54,610 nucleotides of DNA from assembly GCA_029245865.1 (NCBI GenBank), contig JAQWOM010000006.1, positions 1 through 54,610 of the forward strand, read 5' to 3'. The notes under the pieces were generated by a model, which was given only the letters and a program-made list of their open reading frames with translations, was not told the DNA's origin and ran no database searches. Positions 41,206-49,533 of this stretch are shown one piece after another. Every line of letters starts with the position of its first letter. Within the stretch, counting starts at the first letter, position 1. Source of the stretch: Planctomycetota bacterium (GTDB taxonomy: Bacteria; Planctomycetota; B15-G4). A program made the translations under genes and the position numbers.

Positions 41206-42012
41206 TCAGTAGGCAAAGTGAAGTGCCGTGGACATCGCGGTCAGTGTCTCCTGGTTGGCACCACAGCACCCGCCTACATAGCGGACCGAATGTCGTGTCG
41301 CAGCACGCGCAAAGGCGCTCATAACCTCATCGCCGACTCGGTCGGACGGAGGCCCTGTTGATGGCTTGAGCCAGCGAATGACAGGTGCTGAAGAAAGTGC
41401 AATCCGCAGAGCATTGTAGGGGCCTCGGCAGCAATTGAGGCCGGCTTCAATCTGTGAGTCCCCTGCGCCTCGGACGTAGGCAATGATGTCACGCACGCGG
41501 GTCCAGTCCGGTCGAGACCCGTCGGTTGTACTCGCAGAAATCACTGCAGGCAACGCGGGGGCGAATCTTTGGCGAAGAGCGATCGCCTCAGCAGCGTCCT
41601 CTAGCTTATTGCAGGTCTCAAAAACCAAGAGGTCTACGCCTTCCTCAACGAGAGCCTTGACGACTTCTCCTGCCTGGATGTCGTTGGCTGCGAGATCGAA
41701 GGCGGCCACTGAGCCCGCTACACGTGTTCCAAACCCGGCGACTCGGCGCGCGATTCGGCTGCCCTCGCGTACAGCTTCCAAGCAGTTGTCATGAGTCGCA
41801 ATGAGAGCACCGAATGTGTTGGTTGTGATGACCTGGGCGCCTGCCCCATGGTGAGCAGCGTGTATCGCTTCAACCAGTTCTGGTCGTACGAGATTGGCGA
41901 GGTCCGTTGGTTGGTCTGTTGGCCAGCCCAACTCATGCAGTGAAGAGCCCATGGCACCATCCAAGAGGACGACACGGCTGTCCGGAAAGAGGCTGTCCAG
42001 AGTTGCACTCAT
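41206..42012 (-). CDS. Homocysteine S-methyltransferase family protein
   Basis: 268 residues from the ATG at 42012. The TIM-barrel family landmarks are LLDGAMGSSL near the start, TNTFGA, LVFETCNKLEDA, and the zinc ligands: one Cys in GLNCC and two in GGCCG near the C-terminus. All three are present, so it is probably active. The donor could be S-methylmethionine (MmuM-like) or another methyl donor; size fits MmuM rather than MetH. Preceded by an M1 peptidase on the same strand, 130 bases away. Confidence 0.85.
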   Translation of the reverse strand: MSATLDSLFPDSRVVLLDGAMGSSLHELGWPTDQPTDLANLVRPELVEAIHAAHHGAGAQVITTNTFGALIATHDNCLEAVREGSRIARRVAGFGTRVAGSVAAFDLAANDIQAGEVVKALVEEGVDLLVFETCNKLEDAAEAIALRQRFAPALPAVISASTTDGSRPDWTRVRDIIAYVRGAGDSQIEAGLNCCRGPYNALRIALSSAPVIRWLKPSTGPPSDRVGDEVMSAFARAATRHSVRYVGGCCGANQETLTAMSTALHFAY

Positions 42013-42142
42013 AGGTGGTGCCCAGTTTGGCAACCGATGATTCGATCGCGGCGCCCCCGCGCAGCGCGTTCGCAGTTCCACAGCCTATGCGCAATCTGCG
42101 CTTTTGTGGGGCTCCTCCGGAATTAGAGTGTGCGTCGAGACC

Positions 42143-44605
42143 TCAGTGGTTCTGCATTTGAAGGGCGAAATGCAGTTCCGCAAGGGCATACGCATTGCCT
42201 TCAAGGTCTAAACGTGCTTTGAGGTGTTGGATTGCACGTTTGTCGCCTCGGATGGCAAGTGCTTGGGCAGCAGCCATCCGAACGTCGTAGCTCTCGTCAT
42301 GCAACGAATTGCAGAGTTGCTGGAAGATGCGTTCAGCGTGGGGCCCTTGGCGCATGGCCAAGGCCTCGACGGCTGCTGCCCGGACCCAGCGCTGACCGTG
42401 TGTGCGCGCGACACTCATGAGGAAGGGGAGCACGCCCGGGTCTTTCATGGTGGATGCCAGCGTGACAAGGTCTCGCTGGAGGCGCACTCGGCGGGGCCCG
42501 CTTTCATGGAAGAGACGCGTGAGTGAATTGAATGCCCCTGGATCTTGGAGTTCAACGAGGCCGGTCATGGCTGCAAGTGCAGTCCATCCGTAAGGGTCGT
42601 TGACTGCACTGCGCAGTACAGGAACACCTTCGCTCCCGGGGGAAACAGCAAGGGCTTGGATTGCAGCTTCGCGCACGCGGGGGTCCGCATCGAATGACAG
42701 ATCGATGAAGGTCATGCGCGTTTCTTCGCCCGCGACGGCCTCCAAGGCGTTGATCGCGAGGATACGAACCTCGGAGATCGGGTCAACGCGGGCAGCTTGG
42801 CACAGAACATCAATCGATTTTTCATCGAGTTCCGGGCGGTCTGCTTCATTGCCCAGCGTCCACCGATCTCCTAGAAACCACTCGGCAGCGATCAGTCGTG
42901 TGAGAGGGTCTGTGGCGGAAGACAACTGCCGTTGCCAGGCGGCGGCAGGTTGCTCGAGAGTGATACGCCCGGGAAGCACACCTCGACTGTCAATGCGAAG
43001 CCAGTCCAGATCTCCCTCCCCAGTGAGGGTGAGTGCGGATGTGGGAGCATCGAGCGCGAGGCGCTCTGTGTGCTCTCTCCCTCCACGTGACCACGTGATC
43101 TCAAGCTCTACATGAAAGAACTGTGGCCACTCCGAACGCATGGCTATTTGTTTGATCTGCAGGACCGTTTCACGCAAAACACGGGCTTCAAGCGTCGGAT
43201 AGCCTGGGCCAAAAAGCCATTCGTCAAAAAATGTCTGAAGGTCTCGTCCACTCGCCTCTTCCATGACTTCTTGAAAGTCAGTGGTCTCGACAATGTTGCC
43301 TTCAAACCGCTGAACGTAGGTGCGAAGGCCGGCCATGAATGCTTCGTCGCCGATTTGATCGCGCAACAAATGGAGTCGAGCTGCGCCTCCTTCGTAGACG
43401 TGTGCATCGAATACGGCGTCGGGGTCTGTGAATCCGTCCCATACAATGGGATGGCTATTTGCCCATTCCGCAGCGACGTAACTTTTCTGCCACTCGCGCA
43501 GAATGATGTCGAGGCGTGCGGGGCCCTGCAGATGCCCCATGTACAAGGCTTCCAGGTAATTGGCGAAGCCTTCGTTCAGCCAGATTTCTTTCCAGCCACG
43601 TCCGCAAAGCAGGTCGCCGAACCATTGATGGGCGGCCTCGTGTGCCAAGAGATCCGTGACATCGATTTGGGGCTCGTCTGCGGGGTCGTGAAGACCCTCA
43701 TCGTAGAGCGTGGTCGCGGATATGTTCTCCATGCCGCCTGCTGTGAAATCACGAACATAGGATTGCGCGTATTTGGAATATGGGTAAGGAATGCCCGTGA
43801 GTTCACCCATGTACTGAAGGATGTCAGCTGTGTGCCGCGAGTTGTCTATCGCAAGCGCAAGGTCATCCGGATCTGCAAGCACGGGCAGTGGGACGGTGCC
43901 GCCGGGCAACTCCCCGCGCGCGAATTCGCCGGCCAAGTAGGTAATTAGATAGCTGACGTGCGGCCGATCGGACCGCCAGGTCTCCGAGCGTTTGCCTGTG
44001 CGAGGGAAGTCATGGCTGTCCACCAGTCGCCCTGCACCCATCGACTCCAGTTCGGCGTCCAGGTTGACCGTGAGTTCGTGCGTCGCCATCTCATTCGGTA
44101 TGTCCCAGACGGGCATCCAGTGCCTGGTGTCTTCGGCTTGCCCCTGGGTCCAGATGTGCCATGTTCGCCCCTGGGCTCGGCCTGATGGGGGAACAAACAC
44201 AAAGCCTCGTTGTGGAAAGCAACTCCAGGCGAGTCGGATCGACTGCTTGACGCCAGGTTGTGCAGGCTGTTCAAGAGAGACAGTCAATGTGTCGTTCTGC
44301 TGTTCTGTGCGAAGGTCGTTTCCTTCTGAGTCCCACGCACCTGTGACATTCAGATCGACGGCATCCAACACGATTTCCGAAGGCGTTTGACCCGGCAAGC
44401 CTTCATACGTGATCTCTACGGTGCCTTCGAGATATCCGGCCTCGTGGTCCATCTCGATATCTATGTCGTAGTGGAGAATATCTACCTGCGGCTCACGCCA
44501 GTCCACAGGCTGCAGCACCTGCCGTGATGCAGAACTGCAGGCAACAATGCAGAAGATAATCAGTACTTGAGTCGCGCGAGAGACCAACCAACAGGTCCGA
44601 TTCAT
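42143..44605 (-). CDS. M1 family aminopeptidase lipoprotein with C-terminal HEAT repeats
   Basis: 820 residues. The signal peptide ends in a lipobox-like IVAC (Cys23). The peptidase domain has GGMEN (290-294), a form of the M1 exopeptidase motif GxMEN, and the zinc site H322-E-A-A-H326 with third ligand E345 (HEXXH-x18-E). From about residue 600 to the end there are HEAT/Armadillo-like repeats (VREAAIQALAVSPGSEGVPVL, WVRAAAVEALAMRQG, DVRMAAAQALAIRGDKRAI). The protein should be attached to a membrane on the outside and trim peptides. It follows the Ig-like repeat gene by 64 bases. Confidence 0.92.
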   Translation of the reverse strand: MNRTCWLVSRATQVLIIFCIVACSSASRQVLQPVDWREPQVDILHYDIDIEMDHEAGYLEGTVEITYEGLPGQTPSEIVLDAVDLNVTGAWDSEGNDLRTEQQNDTLTVSLEQPAQPGVKQSIRLAWSCFPQRGFVFVPPSGRAQGRTWHIWTQGQAEDTRHWMPVWDIPNEMATHELTVNLDAELESMGAGRLVDSHDFPRTGKRSETWRSDRPHVSYLITYLAGEFARGELPGGTVPLPVLADPDDLALAIDNSRHTADILQYMGELTGIPYPYSKYAQSYVRDFTAGGMENISATTLYDEGLHDPADEPQIDVTDLLAHEAAHQWFGDLLCGRGWKEIWLNEGFANYLEALYMGHLQGPARLDIILREWQKSYVAAEWANSHPIVWDGFTDPDAVFDAHVYEGGAARLHLLRDQIGDEAFMAGLRTYVQRFEGNIVETTDFQEVMEEASGRDLQTFFDEWLFGPGYPTLEARVLRETVLQIKQIAMRSEWPQFFHVELEITWSRGGREHTERLALDAPTSALTLTGEGDLDWLRIDSRGVLPGRITLEQPAAAWQRQLSSATDPLTRLIAAEWFLGDRWTLGNEADRPELDEKSIDVLCQAARVDPISEVRILAINALEAVAGEETRMTFIDLSFDADPRVREAAIQALAVSPGSEGVPVLRSAVNDPYGWTALAAMTGLVELQDPGAFNSLTRLFHESGPRRVRLQRDLVTLASTMKDPGVLPFLMSVARTHGQRWVRAAAVEALAMRQGPHAERIFQQLCNSLHDESYDVRMAAAQALAIRGDKRAIQHLKARLDLEGNAYALAELHFALQMQNH

Positions 44606-44669
44606 AGTGAGCCCTTCCGGTGATTCAGGTTGGTCGTACTCAAGCAGTGTCGCGTCGGCCCGAGGGGTT

Positions 44670-46076
44670 TTAGGGCAGCGGGGTCAATGCGATGGATATC
44701 TCGTAGTTGCGCAAGTCGAGTCCCGTATTGGCTAGCGTAGAGAGTGGCGCCCGAAAATTTACGTATTCGTCGGCTTCAACAATCACGATGGCGCCATTTG
44801 GAGGGCAGAGCTCGAGCAAGAGTGAGAAGGTGCCATCATCTGCGATGAAGTCCATGTCCGTGTTGTCATAGAGGATCCCGGAGGGGCCCTTGAGTGCAAA
44901 CGTGACTTCGCCATCAGTGACAGGCTCACCTGTGGTGCTGTCGACGAGTTTTCCTGTGACTGAGATCTGTCCACCCAAGCCAACTCGGATGAGTTGGCTG
45001 GTGTCGGAAACCTGGGTCAGAACCGGCCCATAATCGTCGCCCTGCAGCAGCAGCCAGATGTTGTCGGCATGGGTGCCCGTGTCGTCGATGGCCCATTCGC
45101 CGTCGTCGCCGCTCACGTCCCACGCATCGATAGACTCAAACTCTTCATGTGCTGGCAGTACGGTGATTTCGACTCCGCTTATTGGTGTGTTGTCTCCCAA
45201 GCTGTACACGTAGCCTTCAAGTGAGTCAGGGTCCTTGAGGCCGACATCGATGATGCGAATCTCTCCAGGCTGAAGGCTGAGGGGCCCCACGACTTTGTAG
45301 CGGTCGTCGTCGTCTGCAAATCGAATCATGAAGTTCGTCGGGGGGACATCCACGAGATTCATGCTGTAGTGCCCGCGCTCATCCGTGAACTCATCCTGGT
45401 ATTCACCATCCCAGGCAGGCGCAAGACTGACGACTTCGACGTCCGCCATGTCGATGGGGTCGCCGCTTTCCAGGTCGAAGACCTTTCCTTCGATGCGCGG
45501 AGGTCTGCCCATGGCCAGCTTGACGTACACCGGGGGCTTGCCCGGGAGGGCTGAGTAGGTATGGGTGTAGTGAACAGGTGCAAGAAGACTCGGATCATCT
45601 GGGTCGCCGAACTCAGGTTCCGTGCCAACAGACCAGCCTGGGGCGAGCGGCTCGTCGGAGTAAAAGCGAAACACTCCTTGCTCATCCGTGAACTCGGAGT
45701 CAACGAAGTCACCGGAGTCATCGAACAGATTGATCTCTACGTCTGGGAGCCGCTTCTCCTGCAGATCTTCCACGTGTCCCGTTACCAGTAGCGGGTCCTC
45801 TTCCCATGAGGCGGTCTCGGTGAGAGGGAGGAGGGAGACCGCTTTGCCTGGCGACAGTGGCTCGGGGTCGTTGGACGTGGAGTCTGGGGTGTTGCCCTCG
45901 CCTTCCACGGGGAGGGCGGTCCCGCCTTGAGGTCTCTGAGTGGGCTCGGCAACTGTTGTCACACCGGAGCCATCCGAGCGTGGGCCAGGATCAAGCATCC
46001 AATAGACCCCGATGAGAATGATGACAACCGCTCCGAGCAGAAGCGTGGTCGATGTGCGCGAGTTTGAAGATGTCAT
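44670..46076 (-). CDS. Membrane-anchored protein with four carboxypeptidase-regulatory-like domains
   Basis: 468 residues. One N-terminal membrane helix (about 11-27, LLLGAVVIILIGVYWML), a low-complexity linker (about 30-80), then four repeats of the CarboxypepD_reg type: VTGHVEDLQEKRLPDVEI, IEGKVFDLESGDPIDMADVEV, LEGYVYSLGDNTPISGVEI and VTGKLVDSTTGEPVTDGEV. Each contains a D-x-G-x-[FWY] element (DEQGVFRF, DERGHYSM, DDGEWAI, DDGTFSLL). Likely extracytoplasmic adhesion or scaffold. Its leader has a palindrome covering the ribosome-binding region. Confidence 0.82.
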   Translation of the reverse strand: MTSSNSRTSTTLLLGAVVIILIGVYWMLDPGPRSDGSGVTTVAEPTQRPQGGTALPVEGEGNTPDSTSNDPEPLSPGKAVSLLPLTETASWEEDPLLVTGHVEDLQEKRLPDVEINLFDDSGDFVDSEFTDEQGVFRFYSDEPLAPGWSVGTEPEFGDPDDPSLLAPVHYTHTYSALPGKPPVYVKLAMGRPPRIEGKVFDLESGDPIDMADVEVVSLAPAWDGEYQDEFTDERGHYSMNLVDVPPTNFMIRFADDDDRYKVVGPLSLQPGEIRIIDVGLKDPDSLEGYVYSLGDNTPISGVEITVLPAHEEFESIDAWDVSGDDGEWAIDDTGTHADNIWLLLQGDDYGPVLTQVSDTSQLIRVGLGGQISVTGKLVDSTTGEPVTDGEVTFALKGPSGILYDNTDMDFIADDGTFSLLLELCPPNGAIVIVEADEYVNFRAPLSTLANTGLDLRNYEISIALTPLP

Positions 46077-46084
46077 AAAATTGG

Positions 46085-46101
46085 CTGCCTCATTGAGGCA
46101 G
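46085..46101. promoter_or_regulatory. Palindrome over the ribosome-binding region of the Ig-like gene
   Basis: CTGCCTCA, one base, TGAGGCAG: 8-bp perfect arms just upstream of the minus-strand start at 46076. As RNA it forms a 6-bp hairpin with a 5-base loop that would include the GAGG in the leader, so it could limit translation; as DNA it could be an operator. Confidence 0.4.
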
Positions 46102-46121
46102 AGCTAAGGGGGCTGGCAAGG

Positions 46122-46141
46122 GACTCTGCAGGGTCTTTTTT
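46122..46141 (+). terminator. Rho-independent terminator, plus strand, no gene directly upstream
   Basis: GACTC, loop TGCA, GGGTC (one G-T pair), followed at once by six T. It is oriented for plus-strand transcripts, but the genes to its left are on the minus strand and clpS starts 183 bases to its right. It may end a short plus-strand RNA or antisense transcript, or act as a leader attenuator. Confidence 0.5.
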
Positions 46142-46144
46142 CGG

Positions 46145-46177
46145 TCCGCGGCGGTGAAATGGCCATGATACCGCGGA
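46145..46177. repeat. Inverted repeat in the clpS upstream region
   Basis: TCCGCGG and CCGCGGA, perfect 7-bp arms with a 19-base loop, four bases after the terminator T-run. Function unknown. Confidence 0.35.
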
Positions 46178-46324
46178 GGCCCCTCGTCTCTGTAGCGGAA
46201 CCCACGGGGAAGCCAAGGTTGCCTCAGGATTTGATCCTTATGCAAAATCTTTGGGAAGCGTGAGGGAGTAGATTCTTGCCCACCCGAGGACTCACGGCCA
46301 ACAGCACGTTAGAATAAAGGAGCC

Positions 46325-46633
46325 ATGAGTCGCGACAAGCCAGACACGGATTTCGACACCGACGCCAAGCCGGAGGCCAACACCCGGCAGGAGACATTGC
46401 GTCCTTGGAATGTTGTGGTTTGGGACGACCCAGTGAACCTGATGAGCTACGTGGTGTATGTGTTCCAGAAGCTGTTCGGGTTCAACGGATCGGTCGCCAA
46501 CACAAAGATGCTGGAAGTTCACAATGATGGGCGCAGTGTGGTTGCCAGTGTCGAGCGCGAGCGTGCAGAGTTTTACGTGACTCGTCTGCATGCCTATGGG
46601 CTGCAGGCCACGCTGGAGTGTAAGCAGGAGTGA
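46325..46633 (+). CDS. clpS: ATP-dependent Clp protease adaptor ClpS
   Basis: 102 residues. ClpS hands N-degron substrates to ClpAP/ClpCP. After an acidic N-terminal tail of about 25 residues the core begins WNVVVWDDPVNLMSYVVYVF and continues with KMLEVHNDGRSVV and a final LHAYGLQATLE. The D-P-V-N-L-M-S-Y phrase is the actinobacterial type rather than the proteobacterial D-D-Y-T-P-M-E-F type. AAAGGAG lies just before the ATG. The stop overlaps the GTG of the next gene, a DUF2017 protein, a pairing typical of actinobacteria. Confidence 0.93.
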   Translation: MSRDKPDTDFDTDAKPEANTRQETLRPWNVVVWDDPVNLMSYVVYVFQKLFGFNGSVANTKMLEVHNDGRSVVASVERERAEFYVTRLHAYGLQATLECKQE

Positions 46634-47145
46634 CGCGGCTGAGGCACGACGGCAAGGATAGTGCTACTGGCGAAGATGCTTGGACGTTGCACTTCGTTGA
46701 GGTCGAGGCAAACATTCTCAGCGGCCTGCCCGAACAGTTTCAGTTGTTGCTAGCCAACCCGGATAGCAATCGGCGAGTGATTGAACGCCTCTTCCCGAGT
46801 TCTTATGAAGACCCGGAGGAGGAGGCGCTCAATCGCCAACTCCTGGGCGACTCACTCTTGGCTTCTCGTACAGAGATGCTCACTGAAATTCGCGAAGAAC
46901 TTGGCCGCGGGCAAAAGACAGACGATGGCCTTGAGCTCATCTTGAACCGTGAATCGATCGACTTGTGGCTTCGATTCATGAATGACGTACGCATCATCAT
47001 TGCGACGGACCTGGGTATCGAGGAGAACATGAACGGTGAAGATGTCGCTGATCCGTCTGGTCCTGATGCACCCAAGCATGCATTACTGGAATACTTGAGT
47101 GGCGTTGAAGCCATTCTGGTAGAGGCCGTGAGCCGAGTGAGTTGA
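46630..47145 (+). CDS. DUF2017-like protein, ClpS partner by context
   Basis: 171 residues from a GTG at 46630 that overlaps the clpS stop (GTGA). The pattern VIERLFPSSYEDPEEEALNRQL, a helical region LLASRTEMLTEIREEL, then ESIDLWLRFMNDVRIIIATDLGI matches the DUF2017 family I know from actinobacterial clpS neighbours (R-L-F-P-x-x-Y-x-D ... W-L-x-x-x-N-D-x-R). Function unknown. Its coupling to clpS suggests a role in ClpS-dependent proteolysis. Mostly helical, acidic, cytoplasmic. Confidence 0.75.
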   Translation: MTRLRHDGKDSATGEDAWTLHFVEVEANILSGLPEQFQLLLANPDSNRRVIERLFPSSYEDPEEEALNRQLLGDSLLASRTEMLTEIREELGRGQKTDDGLELILNRESIDLWLRFMNDVRIIIATDLGIEENMNGEDVADPSGPDAPKHALLEYLSGVEAILVEAVSRVS

Positions 47146-47240
47146 TCGTGGTAGTTCGACTCTCATATGTAGGGCTAGATGTTTTCGGTCGTCGCTCGCG
47201 TTCGCTTCTTTCTGCCCTGAATATTGATTGAGATTTCGAC

Positions 47241-48530
47241 ATGCTCTTCCTTTCCGTGCTTTTTGCTTTGTGCAGCAGCTTGGCGCCGACCGATGAGAAG
47301 CCCTGGCACGAGTTGACCCTCGCGAACGGCATCGAAGTGATCATTTTCGAAGCGCCGTTGGCCGAACAGCAAGCGTTCTTCACGTTGATCCCACTTGGAT
47401 TGCTAGATGACGAGGCGGAGAGCGCGCAGTTCTCCCATCTGATGGAGCACCTGATCCTGCGTTCCACAGATCCGGATTCGTTGATAACTGATGACATGCT
47501 CATCAACGGGGAGACAACGGGGCTTACGTTGAGACTTGAGTCTTTTGGTGATCCCGAGAACTGGGAGACTTCGTTTGCCAGGCACGTTGCTTGGTTGGCT
47601 GCGGACGAGGTTGATGGGGAGGTGCTTGCTCGGGAGAAAGCAAGCATCGAGTCAGAAGAACAAAATACGTCTGCGCGGGGCGCCACTCACAAATGGGCGC
47701 TTGCGGCTTGGAACCAAATCGTGCGACACGGCACATCTCATGTCGGGGTGCATGGAGATGTTGCGAATGTTTCGGTGGAGGATGCTCGTCGTTATTTGAC
47801 GCGTCGGTTGCGCAGTGGGCCGGGCGCGCTGTTTGTCGCGGTCGGGCCCCTTTCGGTCGATGAGATCTCGGAAAAAATCCGTGTGGGCTTGGAGGCTCTA
47901 CCCGGGGTGCCTTGGGCGGTCTCTGCGCCTTCTGTGGAAAAAGAAGCGATCCTCGCGCAGCAAGATCGAGTGGCGACTTGGGATGTCGACGCCCGGCACT
48001 ACATGGAGTGGTATCCGGTTCCCAGCCAGACTCCTCTCGACCGGGTTCTCGCAGATGCGCTTGCGATGCTGATCAATGTGAAGATCCAGCAGCTTGCTTC
48101 ACTGAGGCAGAAGGGCGTGACCGCTCTGGCCCAGGCGGATCTGGTGACCCCTGAAGGTCGCTGGCTGCTTATCTCCGCATCCTTGCCTCCGGGGATGCCT
48201 GTGGCAGATTTGCAGGCAGATCTTGGGGAAATCATCGAGTCCACCCGCAGTGGGCAAGAGGCTGCACTTGTGGTCCGCCAGTTGAGAATGCAACTGACGG
48301 AGGACGCAGATTTTGCAGCGATTCGCGAATCGCTGGGCAACGAGCGGGCCCGTTGGATCGAAGCACAGCAGATGATTTTCATGCTGTATGCACAGCTCAA
48401 TATGGGGCTCTCTCGAGGAGAGCTTGTCGCGGCCTATGAGGATTTAGATGCCGCAAGCATGTTGAGTTTTTCAGACATGGTGTTGACCAACTCCCGCAGA
48501 TCAACGTTGTTAATAGAGCCTGCTCTCTAG
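47241..48530 (+). CDS. M16 family metallopeptidase, single unit, exported
   Basis: 429 residues. A short signal-like N-terminus (MLFLSVLFALCSSLA) precedes a pitrilysin-type domain. The inverted zinc motif HxxEH is H66-L-M-E-H70, and the third ligand Glu is among E137/E139/E140 in KASIESEEQ, at the expected distance of about 70 residues. The second half (residues 220-429) is the non-catalytic M16-like half. Length is that of the small half-enzyme type, so it may work as a homodimer. It follows the DUF2017 gene by 95 bases but is separated by an A/T-rich gap, so coexpression is uncertain. Confidence 0.82.
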   Translation: MLFLSVLFALCSSLAPTDEKPWHELTLANGIEVIIFEAPLAEQQAFFTLIPLGLLDDEAESAQFSHLMEHLILRSTDPDSLITDDMLINGETTGLTLRLESFGDPENWETSFARHVAWLAADEVDGEVLAREKASIESEEQNTSARGATHKWALAAWNQIVRHGTSHVGVHGDVANVSVEDARRYLTRRLRSGPGALFVAVGPLSVDEISEKIRVGLEALPGVPWAVSAPSVEKEAILAQQDRVATWDVDARHYMEWYPVPSQTPLDRVLADALAMLINVKIQQLASLRQKGVTALAQADLVTPEGRWLLISASLPPGMPVADLQADLGEIIESTRSGQEAALVVRQLRMQLTEDADFAAIRESLGNERARWIEAQQMIFMLYAQLNMGLSRGELVAAYEDLDAASMLSFSDMVLTNSRRSTLLIEPAL

Positions 48531-48638
48531 GTGTTTGAGAACGGCTGAACGCATTTGAGCGCGCACAGCAGGCGGTCGCCGCGAGGCTCTGAAAGCCTCC
48601 GCTGGCTGTCACGCCGACCGGAGAATAAACTGATCGAT

Positions 48639-49379
48639 ATGAGCTATTTATTTCTTGGGCGACTTCTCGTGGTGGGTGCACTGAGCATGCTGTTTGGTTT
48701 TGGTTGCGCCGGTGTTGGAGGAACTGAGTCGAGTGGCCGCGATGCCGAGGGAGGCGAAGTTGCACCTTCGCCTGACTCGCAGGTCACAATCTCGGCTTTG
48801 CCGCAGGAACTGAACAGCGTCGTGGTTCTTGAGGCTTTTGGGCCTGTGGAGGGGACATCTCAAGAGCAGTTCGATGAGTGGACAGAGCTTGTGAATGCCC
48901 GCTTTCTCGGCAATCCCTCACCGGAACAACTCGTTGAGTTGGACGACCAATTGGCGAAGTTGCCCGTTGTGGATGGCACACCCGTCTTCATCAACGCGCT
49001 CTCAGGTCTCGACATGGCCGACCCTGATGACATTGTTCGAGCGGCTGCCCTTAGCAAGTGGTGGTATGACGCGCAGGTCCACTACAAACGAGTCATCTTG
49101 AACCCTGACCCGGAGGCCCTCCGACTTGTTGATGTGCGAAATCGACTGCTGGTCGTTGATGGTTGGAGACGTATGTGGGTGCGCATTCTGGAGCAGGCAA
49201 ATGGTGTCGCCATTTTTCGGGCGAGGGTGAAACAACTGCTTGTTGACCGAGTTGCCGCACGCGAGAAGCAGTGGCGAGAATTTGAAGAAAAATTGAAGCG
49301 GCGCGCGGAACAGGAAGCCGAGGCGGAGGCCGAGGCTGCAGCAGACGGAAAGCCATACTGGAAACGGAACTTCAACTAG
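48639..49379 (+). CDS. Hypothetical lipoprotein
   Basis: 246 residues from the ATG at 48639, which gives a lipoprotein signal peptide with lipobox FGFGC (Cys23). An acidic Ser/Gly linker (about 27-45) is followed by a helical domain with repeated short helices (EQFDEWTELVNARFLGNPSPEQLVEL) and a long charged C-terminal helix rich in Glu, Ala, Lys and Arg (about 205-240). No family recognised. An open frame extends 28 codons upstream, but this would mask the signal. Confidence 0.75.
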   Translation: MSYLFLGRLLVVGALSMLFGFGCAGVGGTESSGRDAEGGEVAPSPDSQVTISALPQELNSVVVLEAFGPVEGTSQEQFDEWTELVNARFLGNPSPEQLVELDDQLAKLPVVDGTPVFINALSGLDMADPDDIVRAAALSKWWYDAQVHYKRVILNPDPEALRLVDVRNRLLVVDGWRRMWVRILEQANGVAIFRARVKQLLVDRVAAREKQWREFEEKLKRRAEQEAEAEAEAAADGKPYWKRNFN

Positions 49380-49533
49380 CCGAAGTACGGTGCGAGTGCT
49401 CGACTGCCTGGAGTGAGAATCCTCGGCAACGGGCGAACGGAAAATCATTTCGCAGAGTCGGGGTGGCCTGAAATCGAATTCTGAGGGATGCTCTATTCTT
49501 CGGAACCCGATCCCGAACCAACTCGGCAAAAAC

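Noticed and set aside
42085..42104. GCGCA-ATC-TGCGC followed by TTTT, terminator-like on the plus strand
   Set aside because: Both flanking genes are on the minus strand, the loop is 3 bases and the T-run is short.
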